Source: Hymenoscyphus infarciens (taxonomy: Eukaryota; Ascomycota; Leotiomycetes; Helotiales; Helotiaceae). From it: a stretch of 64,000 bases of DNA. Numbering within the stretch: position 1 is the stretch's first letter; each line of letters begins with the position of its first letter. Position numbers and translations under genes: made by a program. The stretch lies in NCBI GenBank assembly GCA_001414345.1, contig LLCB01000163.1, positions 62,001 through 126,000 of the forward strand, written 5' to 3'. Shown here piece after piece: positions 1-12,285 of this stretch. The notes under the pieces were generated by a model. The model worked only from the letters and a program-made list of their open reading frames with translations, searched no databases and was not told the DNA's origin.

Positions 1-1
1 T

Positions 2-91
2 GACGCTCCAATTTGGCAGAAAGGTGGGATTGTAAAGAGCGCCTGGCCACTTGTATTCGAGAGAATGGCGGAGGAGGTAATGGGATTGTAA
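2..91 (+). CDS. 3' end of an unidentified gene (partial)
   Basis: The first 29 codons visible form an open frame ending at TAA (89-91), with last residues FERMAEEVMGL. The residues are well mixed (W, P, E, R), as in a real C-terminus, but nothing identifies the family. The gene begins outside the window, so neither start nor function can be given. It could equally be a chance open frame. Confidence 0.35.
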   Translation, partial: DAPIWQKGGIVKSAWPLVFERMAEEVMGL

Positions 92-2777
92 CTGCTTGAT
101 CGCAAGGGGCTGTGGAAGTTTGATTTGCTTGCTATTTAGCATAGTTAGTTGAGCTTTAAAGTATTCTGTCTTGAAGGATCGTTGGCTGCTCAGGGGGCAA
201 TACTTTACCACGCTGGCAGATTCCAGAGCAGGACCTGAAAAGCTTATGGAACTTGCCCAGCTTCTGTATGGTATTGACCTTCGAGGCGCCTCAAAGTATG
301 GAGGAAGTACTCACCAAAAGAGACCGACAATATTTCAGGAAGTCCTTTTGGGCAGTCCAATCCTGGTAATGCCATTGGATGAGGAAATAAGCAAGTGCAC
401 TAATAAGGGCAAGGGCCGTAATTAATGATGCCCAAAAATTTGTTCTTTTGTAAAATGATACCCTTTCCTTGTCGTTTTGACTTGCTGCATGTTGAATGTT
501 AGACTAGTAAGGGTCGTTCCTGCCCTAACATCGGCCTGGTCGCACTTGGCTACCTAAGTCGTGTAAGTGGGATGAGGGAATTGTGCGATCGGGGATGTAA
601 CATGCCTCGCCACTGCTCTTCATAGCGAAATGGCATTGCAATTGTCTTATAGACTATGCGACTCTTTATACTAGCAGAATACATTCTGGATGTCGTTGGC
701 CCCATTTTGGAACCGACTTTGTATTTGCACATTGTCCTAGGTGTAACATTGAATACACAGGCAAGTCGGTGATTCTTACTGGACTCAGCTGATCCTCGCT
801 TTCTTCTACCGAGCTTCTGTAGTGATCATTTGATTTGCGACGAAGCATTTTGGCAATCGTCGCTCTCTGCAACTGCATTGACGATCGTCGTACGACAAGT
901 GGCGCACTATTTTATCGCGAAGCCGACTTAGGGACACCGAGGGTATTTGGAATTAGATCTCATAGCTAGAAAATGTAGGAAGGGTGTTATTTCACACGCA
1001 ACCTTGTACGGAATTGTAACAACAGGTCATAGAAGAGGTTGCTTCGCGAAGAGGTTGAAAGGATAGAGCGAAACCCAATTACAAATGGTAGAGTGCGTAG
1101 AATAATATATATTTTCATGGAATGGTTCTGCAAAGTGCAGGTGACTTCCATGAGCGTCCAATTCAACAAAACAATCACCATCGCTCTTCACAATCAGAAA
1201 CCAATGCTGGACACCCAAATAGGACTTCCTGTCGTGGCATTGGGACTTGAATGTAAAATCTGGTACTCGAGTAGTGGTACGTATCATGGAAGAGGAAGAC
1301 CCTTGCTAGTAATTCCAAACAAGAAGGTAGATGCTTGGAAGATTGACAATGCAGACGAACGGATATCTGGGTCTCCCAGCCCCTCAATTCCTAGAAGGCA
1401 GGTCGGTAATACCCCGGGAAATTCTAGGTTCGTCCCAGGCAATTGTTTGGATCGGATCATCAGTGCGACTCGTGCCATAGCAGATTGGCATCTTTCAAGC
1501 AAGCGGCGAAGAGAAGCATGTCGAGACCCGAAAATGAAGGACCTGGAGCGAATGGTTGTCAAGGGCACCTCTCCATGTCATCTTGTACAGTAGTATGATC
1601 TTCCTACTGTCTGCATTCGTGGCTTTGTTGTGCTTCGAATAGAGGAGGGCCACGTTGTACGGCGTCCATGACAGAAAGGCGGGGTGCGTATAGATACATA
1701 CATGGCACATGTACCATGGCAGCTATTTTCAGATGAGCCCTCGGTTGTGAGTTGGATTGCTCAGGCCATGACGCCAAAGGGGGGAATAATAATCATTAAT
1801 TGGGTTGAAGTCGCAATGTTTCTAGGATCCTTTGATGAATTTGATGAAGGCGTTCAAAACGGCTCCGGACCTTACCATGTCAAGGGACCGTCGGGTTGTT
1901 CCCGGCTTAGATAACCGAGTTTTCGGATGAACTTTGAGACCTTTCCCTTTCCAGACACGCGACACTAGCCAAGCGAACTCCTTATCGATAACGCCTAGTG
2001 GCACGGCAGGTTCAACCTTGCGGCTCGGCTTTCAAATGAACCTCTCGCCTCCAAGCCGGGCCCAACAAGGTTTATTGCAGCCCAAGCCAAGTCTCGCGAC
2101 GACTCGGGATGAAAGACTTCTTTAGCTCACGACCCAATGACCAGAGATTCATTCTCATGCAAGTATTGTGTTGTATGGTTACATCTATCGTATCGTATCG
2201 TATCGTATCGTATCGTATCGTATCGTATCGTATCTACCAGCAGAGTTACATCCCATCCTGCGGTACGGTACATGAGCGTCCAATCCGCTCCACGATGATC
2301 TTCAGATCTTTATGAGATATTAATAATTGACCATGACGATGATGCAAATTACTAAGTAGCAACCCAAACGACACCACTGCACCAGGCGGATCCAATTTCC
2401 TCTCCACGGTGGGTCTAATGGGTCTAATGGCCAGGCCCCTTTTCCAACCGCAATCAAGAACCGATCTGACCGGGTCACCCCAAGCAGTATCGTTCACCCT
2501 GCTCACCTCACCTCTTCCCACCCACATCCTTGAGGAGAAGGACTCCTTTTCACCCGAGTCCAAAATATCATCAACGTTTATTTAAATCAGCATCAGCAAC
2601 GGGTAAATTGCCCTCACCGCCAGGGAACACGGACCAGCTCGAACTTTCTTTATAAAGACCAAACCACACCTCCTCACTTCAACGTCGGCCACCCAACCTC
2701 TTTCAAGCTCCATATATTCACGGCAAAAGGAAGGTCTCGCTGCCAGCCCCAAGTGCACTTTGTCACCAACATCCAAA
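92..2777. other. Intergenic stretch, no supported gene
   Basis: No recognisable gene. A 158-codon plus-strand frame (ATG 1117 to stop 1593) and shorter minus-strand frames over 1027-1568 are the longest, but none shows a known motif or a plausible exon chain. A frame at 171-425 opens with TTG rather than ATG. About 2500-2777 is probably the leader of the dioxygenase gene. A TATCG microsatellite lies at 2186-2234. Confidence 0.4.
2186..2234. repeat. TATCG pentanucleotide microsatellite
   Basis: Nearly ten uninterrupted copies of TATCG (49 bp). It lies about 540 bp upstream of the dioxygenase start and encodes nothing supported. Confidence 0.95.
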
Positions 2778-3966
2778 ATGGTCCCTTCACGAACCGACGA
2801 CGTCGACTATCAAGATTATGAGGGTCCCGAGCCTAAGGTTTCTTACGATATCAATGTTCCGTATATGCCGCCTTCGGGAGATTATGAAGCCAAAATCAAG
2901 AATAACACGGAATTTCCGGACTATCTACCAGTATGGGAGAAAGGTGTCTGGTTTGACGAGGTGCCAAGGTTCGAATACCATGATCCAGCACTGCGAGCCG
3001 ACAAGAAAATGCCTCATCTCTTTACGGCTGGTGTAAAGGCGATTCCCCTGACTCCAAAAATGGGCACTGTTTTGATCGGAGTGAAACTCGAGACTCTCGG
3101 CCAGGAGGCGAAGGACGAACTTGCCCTTCTCATATCACTACGAAAAGTGGTTGTTTGTCGAGAGCAGTCGGAATTTTTACATCAAGGACCGACGTTTCAA
3201 GTTGAATTTATGGAATATTTTGGGAAGCTCAGTCATCAACCTGTGACGGGAGCCGTCAAGGGATTTCCTCAATTTCATATCATTCACAGGGACGGGAACA
3301 AGAAGGAAATTGCAAACTTCTTCATGCACAAAACTTCGAGCTGTATATGGCACCACGATGTCTCTTACGAAAGACAACCACCAGGGTATATCATGCTCGG
3401 TATACTGGCCTGCCCAGATGTCGGCGGAGATACTGTAGTTGCAGATATGTCTGAAGCTTACCAGCGTCTTTCTCCGGCATTTCAAGGAATGGTCAACCAA
3501 ATGACAGCAGTCCACACCTCGGAGAAGTTAATTGCCCACGCCAAAGCCAACAGAGGCTTGGTTCGAAGTAACCCTGTCGATTCAACACACCCTGTTGTCC
3601 GGGTTCACCCAGTGACTGGCGAGAGAGCGCTTTTTACCAACGCTGAATGGCCAAAAGAGTACATTGGATTGAAAGAGGAGGAGTCCGAAGTTGTGGTCAA
3701 GTTCTTACTCGATCACATTCGAATGGGCCATGATTTCCAAGCAAGAGTCCATTGGGAAAAACATTCAGTCGTCATGTTTGATGGACGAACAACTCTTCGT
3801 AGGTTTTCAATCTCGTCCACTTCTACAGAGTAAAAATGCTCACAAAATACCAGATACAGCAACGGTAGATTATGACAATGCCGAGCAGGCACGCCATCTT
3901 TTCCGCCTTGCAGCAATGACTGAAATTCCTATCTCTGTAGCTGAGGCTGAGCGTCAAGGTCTCTAG
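2778..3966 (+). CDS. TauD/TfdA-type Fe(II)/2-oxoglutarate dioxygenase
   Basis: Two exons, 2778-3798 and 3854-3966, split by a 55-bp intron (GTAGGT..CCAG, branch-like CTCAC), give 377 residues. The start is the first in-frame ATG, in the context CAAAATGG. The iron ligands of the HxD..H motif are visible: WHHD gives His192 and Asp194, and the distal His341 is created exactly at the splice junction (C|AT, then TATVDYD). Arg354 or Arg358 downstream is the likely 2-oxoglutarate anchor. The pattern WHHDVSYERQPPGY and the length match fungal taurine/sulfonate or alkyl-sulfate dioxygenases of the JLP1 type, which release sulfite from organosulfonates. The substrate cannot be read from sequence, and no sulfur-assimilation genes adjoin it. 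The protein looks intact and cytosolic. Confidence 0.9.
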
Positions 3967-4976
3967 TGAGAGCCGAGACTAGCGTAGCTGGCTTTTTGTT
4001 GCATTTTCCATTCTTGTATATATACTTTGCATATATCATTTGTAACTTCCTTTATACCCATTACCTTTTTTCTTATAGGAGTATTTTTATGAGCGCTCCC
4101 TGGTTTTCTGTTTTGTTGGTAGCACTACTGCGTCTTCTGTTTGGACCAAAATAGGGTAATTTATACTTGGAAAATAATTTAAAATATTCTCTCTCAAAAC
4201 TTTCTCATCTTATCAACGAAATTTGGTCTTATGACCAGTTTTTTTCATCTTATCCTTTACATTTTGGTTTCATAATTTTGAGTTGAATGATTTTGTCACC
4301 TAGCAGAATAATATATGCTAAAAACATATAACCTCTATTTGAAAGCTATGATATAACTGCTGGCAATTCTTTGGCTCTCAGTCACCTCTTGAGACAAAAC
4401 CTCTACTACCTACTTCACGAATCTCACCTCGTTTTATCTCGTGTTATCATCTCCGTCACGCGGCAAGAGCCACGGGAACATATCCCTCAGTGGTCTACTC
4501 ATCATAACTCCGCATGATGTCTCTCAGTTCTTCCACAAAGACATTAAAATGCAAAGAAACATAATATCAGGCTTCTCCAGCTTTGTTCGAGAAGTGGTAC
4601 ATTAGTGAACGAGAACAAGAACTCCATCCAATATCAAAACCAATATCCTAGTGTTTTATTACCCAAGTTGGTATGGATAAGCGATGTCTACAAAAGAAAG
4701 AGGTGGCCGGCCATTCAGATGGTTTCTAGATGTCATCGATATAGTTTTAGAGTATTTTGTAGTAGGTTTTACTATTCACAAGGCATCGCATCACTTTTCC
4801 ATATTCGAAAACATTCACTTGCTCTGAAATACATTCATTCCGTATCCTTGGCCTTCATTTTCTTGTATTTAAAGGACCCTCCAGCAGCTTTCGCTTCCAA
4901 AACAAAACCCAAACCTGAATGGCAACAGTACATCATATATCAAGTTCTTAACAGAAGGTTTCATATTCAAGTAACC
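3967..4976. other. Intergenic, AT-rich
   Basis: About 1 kb without a supported gene. It holds the 3' region of the dioxygenase gene and the leader of the small gene at 4977. A frame continues upstream of 4977 but begins at GTG and its residues look random. Confidence 0.5.
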
Positions 4977-5531
4977 ATGTCGTCTCAAAACAGCAAAAAG
5001 CCGAAACATGTCTCTTTCGGTTCGACCACTACGTATACGATCCCTCGAACCACCACCCAAACACCGTCACCGGAACGCTCGAGGGACGCAACAAGCAGAC
5101 ATCCATCTCTTTCCAACCAAGGCACACTGAATACCCCGGAAAATAGGACCAGTAACAACCAACAGTCTACTCCCTCGGCTCCTCTTCCAAGCGTTGGACT
5201 ACCAAGAGGTCTCTTCCCTCCTGCACCTCCGACTTATCACCTTAATTCTCTCCCATGGCCAAACAATATTCGACAAGACAGATATGACACTCGCCCAAGA
5301 TTGAATGGAGAAGATACTTCAGTCGCCAATTGCGCTGGCAACGAAGCTGCTAACGCGGCCGCACGGAGAGAACATGAAGTAGTCCCGATAGAACAAGAAT
5401 GCTTGCCAGCACACATCGACCGAATGGAGGAACACTGAAGACGCGTAGCTTTGGTGGGAGCGTTGGAAGAGATCGAAGCATTGGTCGAGGCATTGGATAG
5501 GAAACGCGGGCACCGGGCGTTTAGAAAATAG
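4977..5531 (+). CDS. Hypothetical low-complexity protein with in-frame TGA
   Basis: From ATG 4977 (context AACCATGTC) the frame codes 153 residues rich in Ser, Thr, Pro and Asn (for example SKKPKHVSFGSTTTYTIPRT) up to a TGA at 5436-5438. The same frame then stays open for 30 more codons to TAG 5529-5531 and reads as an amphipathic helix with regular Leu/Glu spacing (VALVGALEEIEALVEALDRK). The second part looks like the natural C-terminus, so the TGA is either a recent CGA-to-TGA nonsense change or is read through. No domain is recognised. The N-terminal part is probably disordered. A short intron removing the TGA was sought and not found. The entry spans both parts; the conservative CDS is 4977-5438. 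Confidence 0.5.
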
Positions 5532-7326
5532 AGTTTCGAACTTCTAGAGTATATCCCACTTCCATCTTTTTGAGAGATTAAACCCCTTTTATCTTGACTG
5601 GGTGCAACTCAGTACCGGATTGTGATCTAGGGTTTCTCTCTTTAATTTGCTTTCGCGATTCCAGGTTACATGTTAAATCTTACTGAGTGAAGTTTCAAAC
5701 TGAAATACATAAAAGATCCTTTATATCCGTTTATAGTGTTCCCGTAAAAAGTAGTTGTTTATTTAATTTAACGATTTAAATTGAAACACTTGGAAAGTTT
5801 AAGATATATTACTGTTACATACTACCTTTGCAAAGTAAAATTACACAAAATTATCTTCTCTCATTTTTCGATTGCCTATACCTTGATTCCGTAACCTGGG
5901 CTGCTCCAAATCAATAGGAGGGGGAGGCCACGTGACCCAACCGAGTTTGCAGTGTTATATTACTAGCTACTAGTCTGTGTAATATACAAGGTAAACCGTT
6001 GTGCTAGAGGCTCTTATAACGTAAAAGTTTACCTAAAATAACTACTGAACGGTATTATTTTAACTAAAAGCGCATATATCGAACAGACCCTGTGAATATC
6101 AGCCAGTTACGTGGCCCTGATATCACAGCAGGAGAGAAATACTAACAAATTACTCAATCGTAATAAATTTTCCCTTCCGTGACTGGCTCTCTTGTCCTAC
6201 TGCCTCGTACTTAGCACCAGTAAACATTTCCGTGTGTTTTTTATACCTATCATTGTCGAGATTTTTCTTCACCCGTAATACCGGCAAGGAATGGGTCATC
6301 ATCTCTGTTGAGGAAGAAGAGCTTCAGAGGCAAGCAAATAACCTTGCTTTTTAAGACAACTGCTTCGGAACCGCCACCTCGCCGTCCATGATATTCTTGC
6401 GGGTCGTCGGCTCCCTTTTGTGCAGCCATCTCTGCGACCAGTGCCAAAGATAAAGATACCATTTCTGTACCCAATTGATGTTTGAGTCAACATGCACATT
6501 TCCGTTGTTGGCAAGTATCCCCATAGAGAAACTTGTCCCTTCGCTACTGGACGGGATTGGCTTCCACTTCCTTCAGTTGAGGTTGTTTAGACGTCACAAA
6601 TGGACGATGCTAGCATAACATTGTGGGAAAAAGTAGATTCGACCGGACTAAGTAGGAGCTCAGAAGTTAGTTGTGCGGCATGCTTGTGGAAAAAGAAATG
6701 GGTTGGAAGTGTAGTACTTGAGGAGGCTGGTACAAAGATTGGAACTCTAATGCCCACCAAAATAGAACTCCAATTCGTTAAGTGACAAGGTAATCTTACT
6801 CTTACTAGCGAGACCTGAAATTGCAACTAGCGTCTGTTTTTTTTTTATTAATTCAATCACAATTCGAGTAGGTAGAGACGTGGAGGTTCCGCGCTTTGTC
6901 TTCCATTGTGTTTGGGCTTGATTGGCAAAGGCCCACCCGACTTAGCGCCGTTCCAATACTTCTTTCCACGTCAAAGTCGTTTATATCTCGACTTTTTGGG
7001 AACAGTTCATCACAAAGAAGGCCTGCAAATTCCTACAGTATCTGTTTTTCTTCGAAGTGAGGCATTCGATTGGAAAGCAGGAACGTGAAATGCGCAATGA
7101 CGAAAGAAGAAAACAGTAGAGAAGATGAGACTAGTTAGTAAAAAATCCTTAGTTTGGGGTGGGGAAGTCATACTCAAATGGGGCGCAAATAAACCTCTGG
7201 GCAGTGAGTAAGGGTGCGGGGAAAATTTCACTTTCTGAGAAGGTAGAGTTGCAAAGCCTCTTGTAGTTTGTTTCATCAACAATTCGATTTGCTTCTAGCA
7301 AATGGAAGACTTGTAGTCTAGATCAC
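5532..7326. other. Intergenic, no supported gene
   Basis: No gene recognised on either strand. A 61-codon ATG frame at 6600-6785 and minus-strand frames at 6250-6514 lack any family signature. An 8-bp inverted pair AGGTAAAC/GTTTACCT (5989-5996 and 6027-6034) sits in AT-rich DNA and could be a worn short transposon end, which I cannot confirm. Confidence 0.4.
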
Positions 7327-8639
7327 TCACCACTCTCTAACCTCACCACCTGGTCCAATAAAGCCGGGGCTGACCCAAGGCTTCGCGCCCTCAGACAACC
7401 TCCTCACTTGTTCCTCATCAACCTCAATTCCAAGTCCGGGTCCCTTCATCAAGTCAATATATCCTCCGGTCACTTTCCAAACTTCTGGATTATGTGTGTA
7501 ACTTGTCAGATCTTGACCGCCAACATTGTAATGAATTCCGAGACTCATTTCTTGAATGGCAAAATTCGCTGTTGTTGCCATGACTTGGACATTGGCAGCA
7601 AGTGCAATTGGTCCTAATGGACAATGGGGAGCCATGGCAACATCATATGCTTCGGCCATAGCGGCAATTCTCTTCATCTCGGAAATACCACCACTGTGAC
7701 TGATATCCGTTTGAAGAATGTCCACTGCACCTGCTTCTAAAAAAGGCCGTACATCCCATCGGCTGTGAAGTCGTTCCCCGAGGGCTATTGGGGTACTTGT
7801 CATTTGAGAAATTGCTTTGATTCCGTCAATGTGCTCTGAAAGTAAAGGTTCTTCAATAAATAAAGGTCGATGAGGCTCGAGTAGTTTCGCAAGCTGCTTT
7901 GCCATTGGTTTATGGACACGACCGTGGAAGTCAACTCCTGCATCCATCCCGAGTGCCTTTACTGCCTTGACTCTCTCTACGCAGTCGTCTAGCGCAGATG
8001 GTGAGTCAAGCCAACCTAGATCTTCTGTTCCATTCATTTTTACTGCTGTGAAGCCTTGGTCTTTCCGGACTTGGCTGGGTTGTTTTAGTATTTTGGGGTC
8101 AAATGCTGTTTTCGGGAAGGAGAATCTCACGCTTGAGCTGTGATATCAGAAGGTCGATCACCACCAATCCATGCGTAAACTTTCAGTTTGTCTCGAACTC
8201 TACCGCCAAGAAGTTCGTAAATCGGTACTCCCAATCTTCTTGCTGAGAGCTGGTCAGCCAGAGGAGCAATTCCAACATTGGAAATTCACACCTTTCAGAT
8301 CCCACAACGCGATGTCGATTCCCGACAGTGCACTCATGAATACTGGACCTCCTCGATAAAAACCAAGACGCCAAGTTGTTTGCCAGATATGTTCGATATC
8401 ACTTCCCAACTTGTCAGTAAATATCACTTGGCAATGGACTAGAGTTCCGGAGAGAAAACTTACTCAGCATTCATTCCAACATATCGCTCAATAAGAGAAT
8501 CCAGACAGCCTTCCACGGCCTGGGTGTGACCCTCCAGCGACGCTTCACCCCATCCCACGTTTCCCGCTTCATCTGTGATTTTGACAAATAGCCAACGAGG
8601 CGGAACGCGAAAATATTCAATCGATTTGATTTTGGACAT
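7327..8639 (-). CDS. Galactonate dehydratase-like enzyme (enolase superfamily, mandelate racemase subgroup)
   Basis: Four exons on the minus strand (8639-8464, 8401-8292, 8242-8131, 8074-7327; introns of 62, 49 and 56 bp) give 381 residues, essentially the length of E. coli GalD/DgoD. The start is ATG 8639, giving [16 protein letters not shown]. Metal ligands are Asp181 (VDFHGR), Glu207 (FIEEPL) and Glu233 ([10 protein letters not shown]). The catalytic bases are His183 and His283 (APHCPLGP). Each number is two less than the E. coli GalD equivalents (D183, E209, E235, H185, H285). These enzymes remove water from a sugar acid to give a 2-keto-3-deoxy acid. The DFHGR and GERLxSRWD signatures favour D-galactonate, but other aldonates are possible. 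No partner kinase or aldolase is next to it, so it acts as a stand-alone catabolic gene here. All key residues are intact. Confidence 0.9.
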
Positions 8640-9342
8640 GGTAGGAGAGTAATTCGTGATTGAAGACCTGATATTCCATCAAGCGGTATGGTGGCGCTCG
8701 ATGTATTTCTCTGGCAGTGGTGGAAGCTAGACGATAGTTCGGTGAGTGCGGGGAAACTTTACCCCAAGCAGGCAGCTTTCTCCACTAAAGCTCCGCGTTT
8801 TCGGGTCATCGTTCAGCGTACCTACACCTGAACATCCATTCGGTAGATACCTATTACGCTGAAGTGAAAGACCGGAAGACCTCTGTTGTGATTCTACCAT
8901 AAAGATAATGAACTTCTGTACAGTAAAAAAACCATAAAATGAAAAATAAATGATAAGACGAAAACAAGACGAGGAATAGCAGCATCATAGGATGAGCCCG
9001 AAAGGCACTAAATCAGCAATGCAAGGAATATGCATAAAAAACGAACAATATACAGCGAGACAGCAAAAGAAAACCAAGCAGTAGGACAATTTCAAGAGGA
9101 GAAATAAGAAAATTTGAGCAATATTCTGTTCTTGCCACAGGACCAAAAGCAGAGCTGTTGTACTTCCGTACGTATACGCGGAGTAATAACGCGAGCTTTT
9201 AACTACAGAATGAAGAGATTGAAAGAAAGGAAAGCTCAATGCGATATACGCTTCACAAGTAACGCGTCTAGCAAGCGGGATAACCATGCGCTAACTTTCG
9301 CAAAAGAAGCCTCGTTACGGAGCGGATGGAGCGATTTTTGGA
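8640..9342. other. Intergenic, upstream of the dehydratase gene and left flank of the transposon block
   Basis: Holds the 5' region of the minus-strand dehydratase gene and unremarkable host DNA up to the ACGC target duplication (9343-9346). No supported gene. A 100-codon frame at 9114-9416 runs into the LTR and is not credible. Confidence 0.5.
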
Positions 9343-9346
9343 ACGC

Positions 9347-9505
9347 TGTTGGGGCGATAATCGCTTCGGCGCTTATCCGGCCTGACAATTCATTTTACCT
9401 GTACTTAGATACTTAGGCCTCTCGTAGCTAGTCTTTTCTTTTTATATTACTATATAATATAATACTTTTACCCCTTATCCTTAGACTCTAGGCTACTACT
9501 ATATA
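9347..9505 (+). repeat. 5' LTR of element C
   Basis: 159 bp starting TGTTGGGGCGATAATCGC. It matches 35897-36055 except for mostly C-to-T and G-to-A differences, so the two copies were mutated differently after insertion. Confidence 0.9.
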
Positions 9506-10429
9506 AATAGTATCCTTAGTAAGGTAACGAATCTTTAAATTATCTAATAAACGTATTAGTCTATTAACTCTAAAATTAAAATTTTATTCTCTAAATTAAA
9601 AAATTAAATATTAGTACTAGAAACCTTTAAATCTACCTATAATATTAGGTATCTACTATTATAAAAAAAGTATATATAAGGTATATTAGAATATTAGAAC
9701 TAAAAGAATAGTATATATCTATAATACTATAAATATTAAAGATATTTAAAATCTATAAGTATTATTAATAGTAATTAATTTAGCTTTTAGAACAGTATAT
9801 AGATACGACTTCTATATAAAATAGAAAGAAGAAAATAATCTACTACTATATCTTTAAGAGGCTACCTTCTCTTTTAATAAACAGTCTCTTAACTTTATTT
9901 ATATTAACTAAAGATAGATTACTATTTAAAGAAACTTCTTTTAACAAATTTAAAGAACCTTCTTATAATAGTCTATACTTTATAAAGTCTAACTTAGAAT
10001 CTCCTATGCTATTATAATTCGATTTTAAAGATAAGAGACTAATAGCTAATATATATTTTAAAAGTAAGAGTTTACTAATACTTAAGTAGAGTATAAAAGT
10101 ATAGCTAATACTCTTAGAATAAGCTATTTAAGAATTCTTAATAGAAATATCTATTATATTAGACTTGTTACTAGTAGAGAAAAGAAACTTAGCTATAGTT
10201 AGAAATACTCTCTTACTAAATAAAGGACCTTTACTATTTTAGAGGAAAATCGCTACTAAGTTAAATATATTATCTATAGTATTAGTTCTACTATTCTATA
10301 GTTTACTATATAAAGATATAGAGATGTTCTTAACTTTTATAGAATATACTATAAAAGCTAATTATAATAATCTAGTTATATTAAAGAAAGAGAAGTCTTT
10401 AATTATAATATTTAATTATTATAAAGAGA

Positions 10430-11128
10430 CTACTAGATATATTTAAGATCTCTTATAAGCTATTAAAAGAGACTTTAAGAAGTTAAAGGCTTTATTAATT
10501 AATAGATTTCTTTAAGAGAATAGAGAAGATAAAGTAGAATTAGTAGTAGATAAGATAATATTCTTAAGTTAGAATAGACGCTCTCTTTATAAGTATTATA
10601 TAGAAATATAAGATATTAAGTAGGATTTACCTAATACTATAGAAGCTTAGCTATATAAGTAAGCTATTAAGGGACTTAATAAAGAATTAATAAGAATAGT
10701 AGTTTATTCTAATAAAGTAATATTAAGGATTATTAAGATTAAATCTTTAATCTAAAATATAAAGGCTACTATTAAAGGATTAGATAACTATAACCTAAGA
10801 GTAGTAGAGGCAGCTAATATATATTTAGAAGTAGATAACTTAGGATTATAACTAGAATTTAGTTAGATATAGAAGTTTATAAAAATAGATTAAGAAAAGA
10901 ATAATCATTATATAGCTACTATAAAAGCTCTTATTAACTCTTTTATAAAGTAGACCCTAGTCTCTTAAAGCTAAAATCGGATTCCTTCTTAAGAAGGAAA
11001 TAGAAATATAGTACTAGTTAGTATTAATATAGCTTTTATCTCTAGACCTAATACTTAGTTTAGCCTAAGAAAGCTATTTATATACTATACTTATAGAAAG
11101 GAAGGTTATAGTTTTAGAGACTATAAGA
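10430..11128 (+). pseudogene. RIP-mutated gag of element C with zinc knuckle
   Basis: Reading TAG/TAA as former Gln codons, a Gag-like sequence can be followed (for example LKALLINRF and SLYKYYIEIQDIK). It ends in a CX2CX4HX4C zinc knuckle at 11083-11124 where every ligand now reads Tyr (Y-YT-Y-RKEG-Y-SFRD-Y), exactly what C-to-T or G-to-A change does to Cys and His codons. The protein packaged the element's RNA. No functional frame remains. Confidence 0.75.
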
Positions 11129-12240
11129 CCTCTTTATCTAAATAGTTATTAAGAGCTAAATAATAGAAATAATAAGATAAATAGAATTAAAATTATATAA
11201 TATAAGCTTATATAGTAAAGCTTTACTATAATTAAAACTAATACTTTTAATAGAACTTATTAGGTTATTAGTTCTAAGAGAATTAAGAAGAATAATCTTT
11301 TTTAAATAATATAAGAAATTATTATAGTATTAGGCCTTAGTAGATAAATTAAGATAGAGCTAGCTTTAGATAATTAGTAATAGGTAATAATTTAGTAACT
11401 AGCTAAGAAACTTAGATAATTTAGAATAGATTAATATTAGATAGTATAATAGTTACTTAGGTACTACTAAAGTAGATAGTTAATATCTCTAATTCTACTA
11501 TTAATAAGTAGAATATTAGAGATTTAGACATAGTCTATAATAGAGGATATGTATATAAAACGAAGGTAGAAATATAAGCACTAGTAAATATATTAACTCT
11601 AGTATAATTATAAGAGATTAAAGTATTAGTAGTAAAGAAGTAGTTAAGTATAAGGATCTTAAGTAGTATCCTTTCTATAAAACCTTTTAATAGACTAACT
11701 AAGAAAGGAAAATATAGAGTACTTATAGTTAAAAAAGAGGAAGATAATATTATAGAAGATACTATACTTATATAAGAGCTATTACTCTAACTCTCTACTC
11801 TTAGTCTAAAAAAGAAGGTAGTGATAAAGAAAGCTAAGTAACTTATTATAAGTATAATAGAATAAGAGGACTTTTCTTTAGTTAAAATTTAGTAAATATA
11901 AAGCTTAAGATATTATTATTTTAGCTTTATAATTAGTCTCTTAAGAATAGATTTAAACTTATAAGACTACTTAAACTTAAACCTAAATCTAACTCTATAA
12001 AGGCTAGGCTACTAAGAGATAGCTATATTATTAACGTTTTCTAGGTTAAAGATACTAATATAATAACTATAGTACTTATTAAAAATAATTAGAAGAATAT
12101 AGAAGATAACTAATAGTAAATACTTAGACTAGCTAGAAAACGAATTAACTCTGTTCTTAACTAAGAAAGTATATAACTTCTATATATAAGTAGTAGTATA
12201 ATCTTATATTAATTAGAAAGGAATCTATAATTTAAATCAA

Positions 12241-12285
12241 GTACTATTAAATAAGGGTTCTATTAATAACCTTATACTAGAATTA
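12241..12285 (+). pseudogene. Retropepsin active-site relic of element C
   Basis: The frame reads VLLNKGSINNLI, which matches the LLDxGSxxNLI motif of aspartic proteases in Gypsy polyproteins, with the catalytic Asp changed to Asn by a G-to-A transition. The flanks are too degraded to give domain limits. Confidence 0.5.

Noticed and set aside
1027..1593. Overlapping frames on both strands as a possible gene
   Set aside because: Neither strand gives a consistent exon chain, a family motif or a good start; kept only as a remark in the intergenic entry.
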